Below are positions 60,730-64,000 of a DNA stretch of 64,000 nucleotides, in pieces. Origin of the DNA: Acidimicrobiales bacterium (GTDB taxonomy: Bacteria > Actinomycetota > Acidimicrobiia > Acidimicrobiales > SHLQ01). Under the pieces are notes generated by a model. That model was not told the DNA's origin. It saw only the letters and a list, made by a program, of their open reading frames with translations, and ran no database searches. Numbering within the stretch: position 1 is the first letter of the stretch; each line of letters starts with the position of its first letter. The DNA is taken from positions 1-64,000 of the forward strand of contig JAHDEJ010000013.1 of assembly GCA_020628865.1 (NCBI GenBank), given 5' to 3'. A program made the position numbers and the translations under genes.

Positions 60730-61500
60730 ATGACTCGAATTGCAGTGCTCAACCAGAAGGGCGGCGTCGGCAAGACCACCGTCACGCTCGGTCTGGCGTC
60801 CGCCGCCATCGCCAAGGGCCGCTCGACCATGGTCGTCGACCTCGACCCCCAGGCCAGCGCCACCTGGGCGCTCGGACTCGACGGCCCGACCGGCCTCGCC
60901 GAAGCGCTCGCCAGCGGTGGAAGCGGTGCGGCCAAGACCGCCGTTGCCGCATCCACCTGGTCTGACGACCTGGCCGTGGTGTCGGCCGGCGCTGCGCTCG
61001 AGCCATGGCTGCCTGAGGGTGGCCCGAAGACCAGTGCACGAGCGCTCGACAAGGCCCTGAAGGGCGTCGACGCAAACCACGACCTGACCTTCCTCGACTG
61101 CCCACCCGGGCTCGGGCCGATCACCGTCAACGCGCTCTCCACCGCCGACCTTGCGCTCGTGGTCGTGGAACCGTCCGCCTTCGCCAACAACACGATGGAA
61201 GCCGTCGCCGACCTGATCGACGACGTGTGGGACCGGTTCAATTCCGACCTCGACCTCGGCGGTGTCATCGTCAACCGCCAGCCGGCAATCTCCCGCGAGG
61301 CCGAAGCCCGCTTCGACGAGCTCGGCAAGATCGTCGGAAAGCGGGCGATCTGGAAGCCGGCCGTTCCCCAACGGGTCATCGTGAACGAGGCGCTCGGCGC
61401 CCGCCGGCCGATCCACTCCTACGGCGCTCGGGCCACCGACGTCACCGAGGCGTTCGACAGCCTCTTCCGAAAGCTCGATCGGACGATCAAGGCCGACTGA
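60730..61500 (+). CDS. ParA/MinD-family ATPase
   Basis: 256 residues. Deviant Walker A KGGVGKTT (K10-T17, signature Lys K10), switch I VVDLDPQASATWALG and Walker B FLDCPPGLGP. It resembles the orphan ParA proteins that position cellular cargo. No ParB or parS site is nearby, so chromosome partition is less likely than a stand-alone role. It ends abutting the nitroreductase stop as TGATCA. Confidence 0.88.
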   Translation: MTRIAVLNQKGGVGKTTVTLGLASAAIAKGRSTMVVDLDPQASATWALGLDGPTGLAEALASGGSGAAKTAVAASTWSDDLAVVSAGAALEPWLPEGGPKTSARALDKALKGVDANHDLTFLDCPPGLGPITVNALSTADLALVVVEPSAFANNTMEAVADLIDDVWDRFNSDLDLGGVIVNRQPAISREAEARFDELGKIVGKRAIWKPAVPQRVIVNEALGARRPIHSYGARATDVTEAFDSLFRKLDRTIKAD

Positions 61501-62664
61501 TCAAGTCGACGAGGACGCTCCCACGACGACATCCCGGAGGCCCTCGACGGTCGCCTGCATGTTTGCCTTGAGGGTCGACCGTCGGGCGTTCAACACGGTT
61601 TCTTCCTGGGTCGGGTCTTGGCGCGCCGTCGTGGATGTGAGGTTGTTGTGTTCGCCGATTCGCACCGAGAAGCGGAGTCGGGTGCGGAGCCCGATCTCGC
61701 TGAGCTCGAATCGCCACACCGCTCCCGGATCGGCCGGGTCGGTGGTGGACCATTCGAACGCACGGTTCTCATCCCAACCGGTCACATGACACTCGACTTC
61801 CCAGCGGCGATCGCCCCGCTGGTTGCGGCCGACGAACCGGCCGCCGGGCCCCGGATCGGTCTGCCACTCGGCGCCCACGAACTCCGACGAGAATTGTGCC
61901 GGGAGCTCGATGTCGGTCACCGCCGGCCAGACGGCCTTCGGCCGGGCATCGATGTCCACCTCGACGACCACACCCTGGCCGTCGGCAACGCGGGCGGTAC
62001 CGTCGGCGGAGGCCTGGCTACGGGTGAACCCCCACTGGTCGAAGTAGGTGATCTCCGTCGCCGGGCGTCGGGGCACGGGCGAGAAGTCGGTCCCGATCGT
62101 GTGGGCGACCGGAAAGGTCACGATGGTCGTGACACCGTCGGGGATGCCGAGCTCGGCCGCGAGCGCTTCCACGTCGGCGTTGAGGATCGTGGTCCAGGTG
62201 CTCCCGAGGCCACGGGCCCGAAGCGCCAGGTTGAAGCTCCAGGCGGACTGGATGACCGAGTCGAAAAGGCCGGGACGACCTGAATTGTCGTGCTCGCCCC
62301 AGATCGCAGCAATGACCAGCACCGGAGCCTTGGCGAAGTTGTCCACCAGGTAGGCGCTCGACGAGAAGACCTGCTCCTTGTCGTGGTTCGTTCCGTCGAG
62401 GCGATCGGCGACCTGACGCATGAAGTCGCCGTTGCGCGAGTAGATCTCGCCGAGGCGCGCCCGAAGTTCCGGATCCCGGACGACGATCCACCGGCGGCTT
62501 GCGTCGTTCCCACCGCTCGGCGCCTGTTCGGCCACATCGATGCAGTCGAGGATTACCTTATCCGTGACCTCGCGATCGAAATCGAGCCGTCGGCGTACGG
62601 CTCTCGTGGTCATGAGGAGGCGGTCGGCCTCCGCGACATCGAACGGCGGCTGCGGTGTGTCCAT
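61501..62664 (-). CDS. Nitroreductase fused to an SRPBCC (START-like) domain
   Basis: 387 residues from the ATG at 62664. Residues 1-215 are a nitroreductase-family FMN domain (MTTRAVRRRLDFDREV near the N-terminus, EQAPSGGNDASRRW, GLGSTWTTILN). Residues about 235-387 are an SRPBCC ligand-binding fold (VVVEVDIDARPKAVWPAVTD, RAFEWSTTDP). The two domains are in one frame with no stop. Such a fusion could couple flavin reduction to binding of a hydrophobic substrate. The role is unknown. Confidence 0.82.
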   Translation of the reverse strand: MDTPQPPFDVAEADRLLMTTRAVRRRLDFDREVTDKVILDCIDVAEQAPSGGNDASRRWIVVRDPELRARLGEIYSRNGDFMRQVADRLDGTNHDKEQVFSSSAYLVDNFAKAPVLVIAAIWGEHDNSGRPGLFDSVIQSAWSFNLALRARGLGSTWTTILNADVEALAAELGIPDGVTTIVTFPVAHTIGTDFSPVPRRPATEITYFDQWGFTRSQASADGTARVADGQGVVVEVDIDARPKAVWPAVTDIELPAQFSSEFVGAEWQTDPGPGGRFVGRNQRGDRRWEVECHVTGWDENRAFEWSTTDPADPGAVWRFELSEIGLRTRLRFSVRIGEHNNLTSTTARQDPTQEETVLNARRSTLKANMQATVEGLRDVVVGASSST

Positions 62665-62704
62665 CACGCCAGTGTTCTGCACTGGACACGGTTGCGCCAA
62701 CGGC

Positions 62705-64000
62705 TCAGGTGGACCCGATGAGCTCGATCAACTCGTCGCCGTAGTTGCGGACCTTCGCCGGGCCGATGCCGGGGACCGCCAACAACTGTTGGGACGTTGT
62801 GGGCTTTCGGGCGACGATCTCGTCGAGGGTGCGGTCGTTGAACACCACGAACGCAGGCACGTCGTCGTTCTTGGCCCGCTCCAGACGCCATTGGCGGATC
62901 CGTTCGCGAAGCTCGACGCCGGCCGGTGAGGAGTCGGTGACCGCGGGCGCATTCGATGACCGCACCATGCGGTCGGGGCGAGGTGTGGGCTCCGGCTCAG
63001 GGGCGTTCGGGTCGCGCGCCGAGGCCAGCTCCTTGATGAACGGTGAGGGCTCGGGCCCGGCCGCAATGAGGACGGATTCGGAACACCGGGTGACGGCCAC
63101 GTGGAACAGCCGGCGCTCCTCCTCGAGATCTTCCGAAAGGCGATGGGGGAGGAGGCCGTCGCTCGCTTCGAACACGACCACGTGCGGCCATTCACGGCCC
63201 TTGACCTTGTGGATGGTGGCCAGCATGACCTGCGGACCTTCCGGAGGCTGCGCGACGAGCCGCGTCTTCAACCATCCGACGAACTCGCTCGGATCCGGTT
63301 GAAGGTCGGCGATGGCGATGAGGGCCTGCAGGTCGTCGCCGTGAGCGGAGCGATCCACCGAGCGACGGGAGGCATCCAGCTTCCGCTCGAGCGCGCCGCC
63401 GAGGCCGATGTCGTCGCGGATCGCGGTGAGGAGCTCCACAGTGCTCGCCCCCGAGCGGGCGAGGGTCCGCATGTGATCGAGGTCGGTGACGAACCCGTGC
63501 ACCTTCTCCTGATCGCGGACTTCGCGGAGCCGATCCGCCATGGCGGTCAGCTCGCCCAGGTCGCGCTTCTCTGCGATCCATTCGACAACCCGGGCGCTCA
63601 GCGCACGAGGAGGACGACGGGCGGCGATCGCCAGGTCGGATCCCGGCAGCAGGCGGTCTGGGGCCGTTGCGAGATCGATCCAGGCGAGCGCGCCAGCCAC
63701 ACCGGTGCGTGCGAGGAAGGAGTCGAAGACGGCCTGATTGGTCGAGATGCCGCGTTGGCGCAGGGCGACCTGAGGCGCGAGCAGCGTGGCGTTCACGCGG
63801 GTGAGCACCGCGATGTCGGACGGCGATGCGCCCTCGGCGAGCAGCTTGTCGATGTGGGTGGTGACCGACGTGATCGGATTGTCCGACTTGGTGGCGGTCA
63901 CCCCGTTCGTGGCGAGGCGGCCCGGGCGAGCGTCGATGGTCTTGTCGACGCGCCGGCGGTTGTGCGACAGCAGGTTCGACACCTTGGAGACGACTTCGGG
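62705..64000 (-). CDS. UvrD2-like superfamily I DNA helicase with HRDC domain (5' end outside window)
   Basis: The frame is open to the right edge, so only the C-terminal 430 or so residues are seen. Helicase motifs V and VI are visible (ATIHKVKGREWPHVVV, EEERRLFHVAVTRC). A linker and a C-terminal HRDC domain follow (LRERIRQWRLERAKNDDVPA, LLAVPGIGPAKVRNYGDELI). This order matches mycobacterial UvrD2, an ATP-dependent 3'-5' helicase in DNA repair. The ATPase half is not in the window. Confidence 0.85.
   Translation of the reverse strand, partial: PEVVSKVSNLLSHNRRRVDKTIDARPGRLATNGVTATKSDNPITSVTTHIDKLLAEGASPSDIAVLTRVNATLLAPQVALRQRGISTNQAVFDSFLARTGVAGALAWIDLATAPDRLLPGSDLAIAARRPPRALSARVVEWIAEKRDLGELTAMADRLREVRDQEKVHGFVTDLDHMRTLARSGASTVELLTAIRDDIGLGGALERKLDASRRSVDRSAHGDDLQALIAIADLQPDPSEFVGWLKTRLVAQPPEGPQVMLATIHKVKGREWPHVVVFEASDGLLPHRLSEDLEEERRLFHVAVTRCSESVLIAAGPEPSPFIKELASARDPNAPEPEPTPRPDRMVRSSNAPAVTDSSPAGVELRERIRQWRLERAKNDDVPAFVVFNDRTLDEIVARKPTTSQQLLAVPGIGPAKVRNYGDELIELIGST

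Noticed and set aside
60730-61500. Chromosome-partitioning parA of a parABS locus
   Set aside because: There is no parB, gidB or rpmH context, and no parS-like GTTTCACGTGAAAC was noticed. A stand-alone ParA-like ATPase is the safer call.

Overview
The window looks like a chromosomal segment of a high-GC actinobacterium, probably class Acidimicrobiia (Ilumatobacter-like). This placement is an inference from gene content: a PASTA-domain Ser/Thr kinase, a mycothiol-type DinB/maleylpyruvate-isomerase protein, an F420-type PPOX protein, a UvrD2-like helicase with a C-terminal HRDC domain, gatCAB, and marine-style TRAP, betaine and polyol catabolism loci. GTG starts and ATGA/TGATG overlaps are common. 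No rRNA, tRNA, IS element, prophage or CRISPR array was seen.

Layout. 1-5.2 kb: small flavin/F420-type enzymes, an HTTM-like membrane protein with a secreted partner, an old-yellow-enzyme homologue and a HAD phosphatase. 5.2-14.6 kb: housekeeping block of ligA, a PASTA kinase, an SCP2-like protein, gatC-gatA-gatB and a DinB-like protein. 14.6-16.6 kb: a structured region with a small ORF, an ECF-type sigma factor fused to a membrane anchor, and two coupled micro-ORFs. 16.6-17.9 kb: MATE exporter. 18.0-24.7 kb: an acyl-CoA regulon (SDR, crotonase, MarR regulator, B12-dependent acyl-CoA mutase large and small subunits, MeaB chaperone, thiolase). The mutase residues point to isobutyryl-CoA rather than methylmalonyl-CoA mutase, and two copies of a MarR-like operator frame the regulon. 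24.7-26.6 kb: FMN-dependent 2-hydroxyacid dehydrogenase with a divergent GntR regulator and a textbook operator.

26.6-31.6 kb: a repeat array, a GGDEF protein, and a LytS/LytTR two-component system joined to a sodium/solute symporter and its small membrane partner. 31.7-35.6 kb: a TRAP transporter with a possible leader ORF. 35.7-40.7 kb: small membrane proteins, a lipoprotein trypsin-like protease, nucleoside hydrolase, ilvD and an agmatinase-family enzyme. 40.8-48.8 kb: polyol utilisation (ROK fructokinase, DeoR regulator, mannitol-type dehydrogenase, complete ABC importer). 48.8-55.8 kb: a probable betaine-degradation locus (LysR, 2OG-oxygenase-like, MttB-like methyltransferase, enolase-superfamily epimerase, FAD/GcvT dehydrogenase). 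56-64 kb: a sphingosine-phosphate-lyase-like PLP enzyme, a nucleotidyltransferase, ilvB-ilvN behind a complete transcription attenuator, a ParA-like ATPase, a nitroreductase-SRPBCC fusion and a UvrD2-like helicase cut by the window edge.

The most notable non-coding signals are: (i) a branched-chain leader peptide plus terminator before ilvB; (ii) three intergenic arrays of a 13-bp dyad (GGTGCCWGGCACC) always spaced at exactly 26 bp; (iii) matched operators for MarR and GntR regulators; and (iv) convergent gene pairs whose two stop codons sit inside one inverted repeat.
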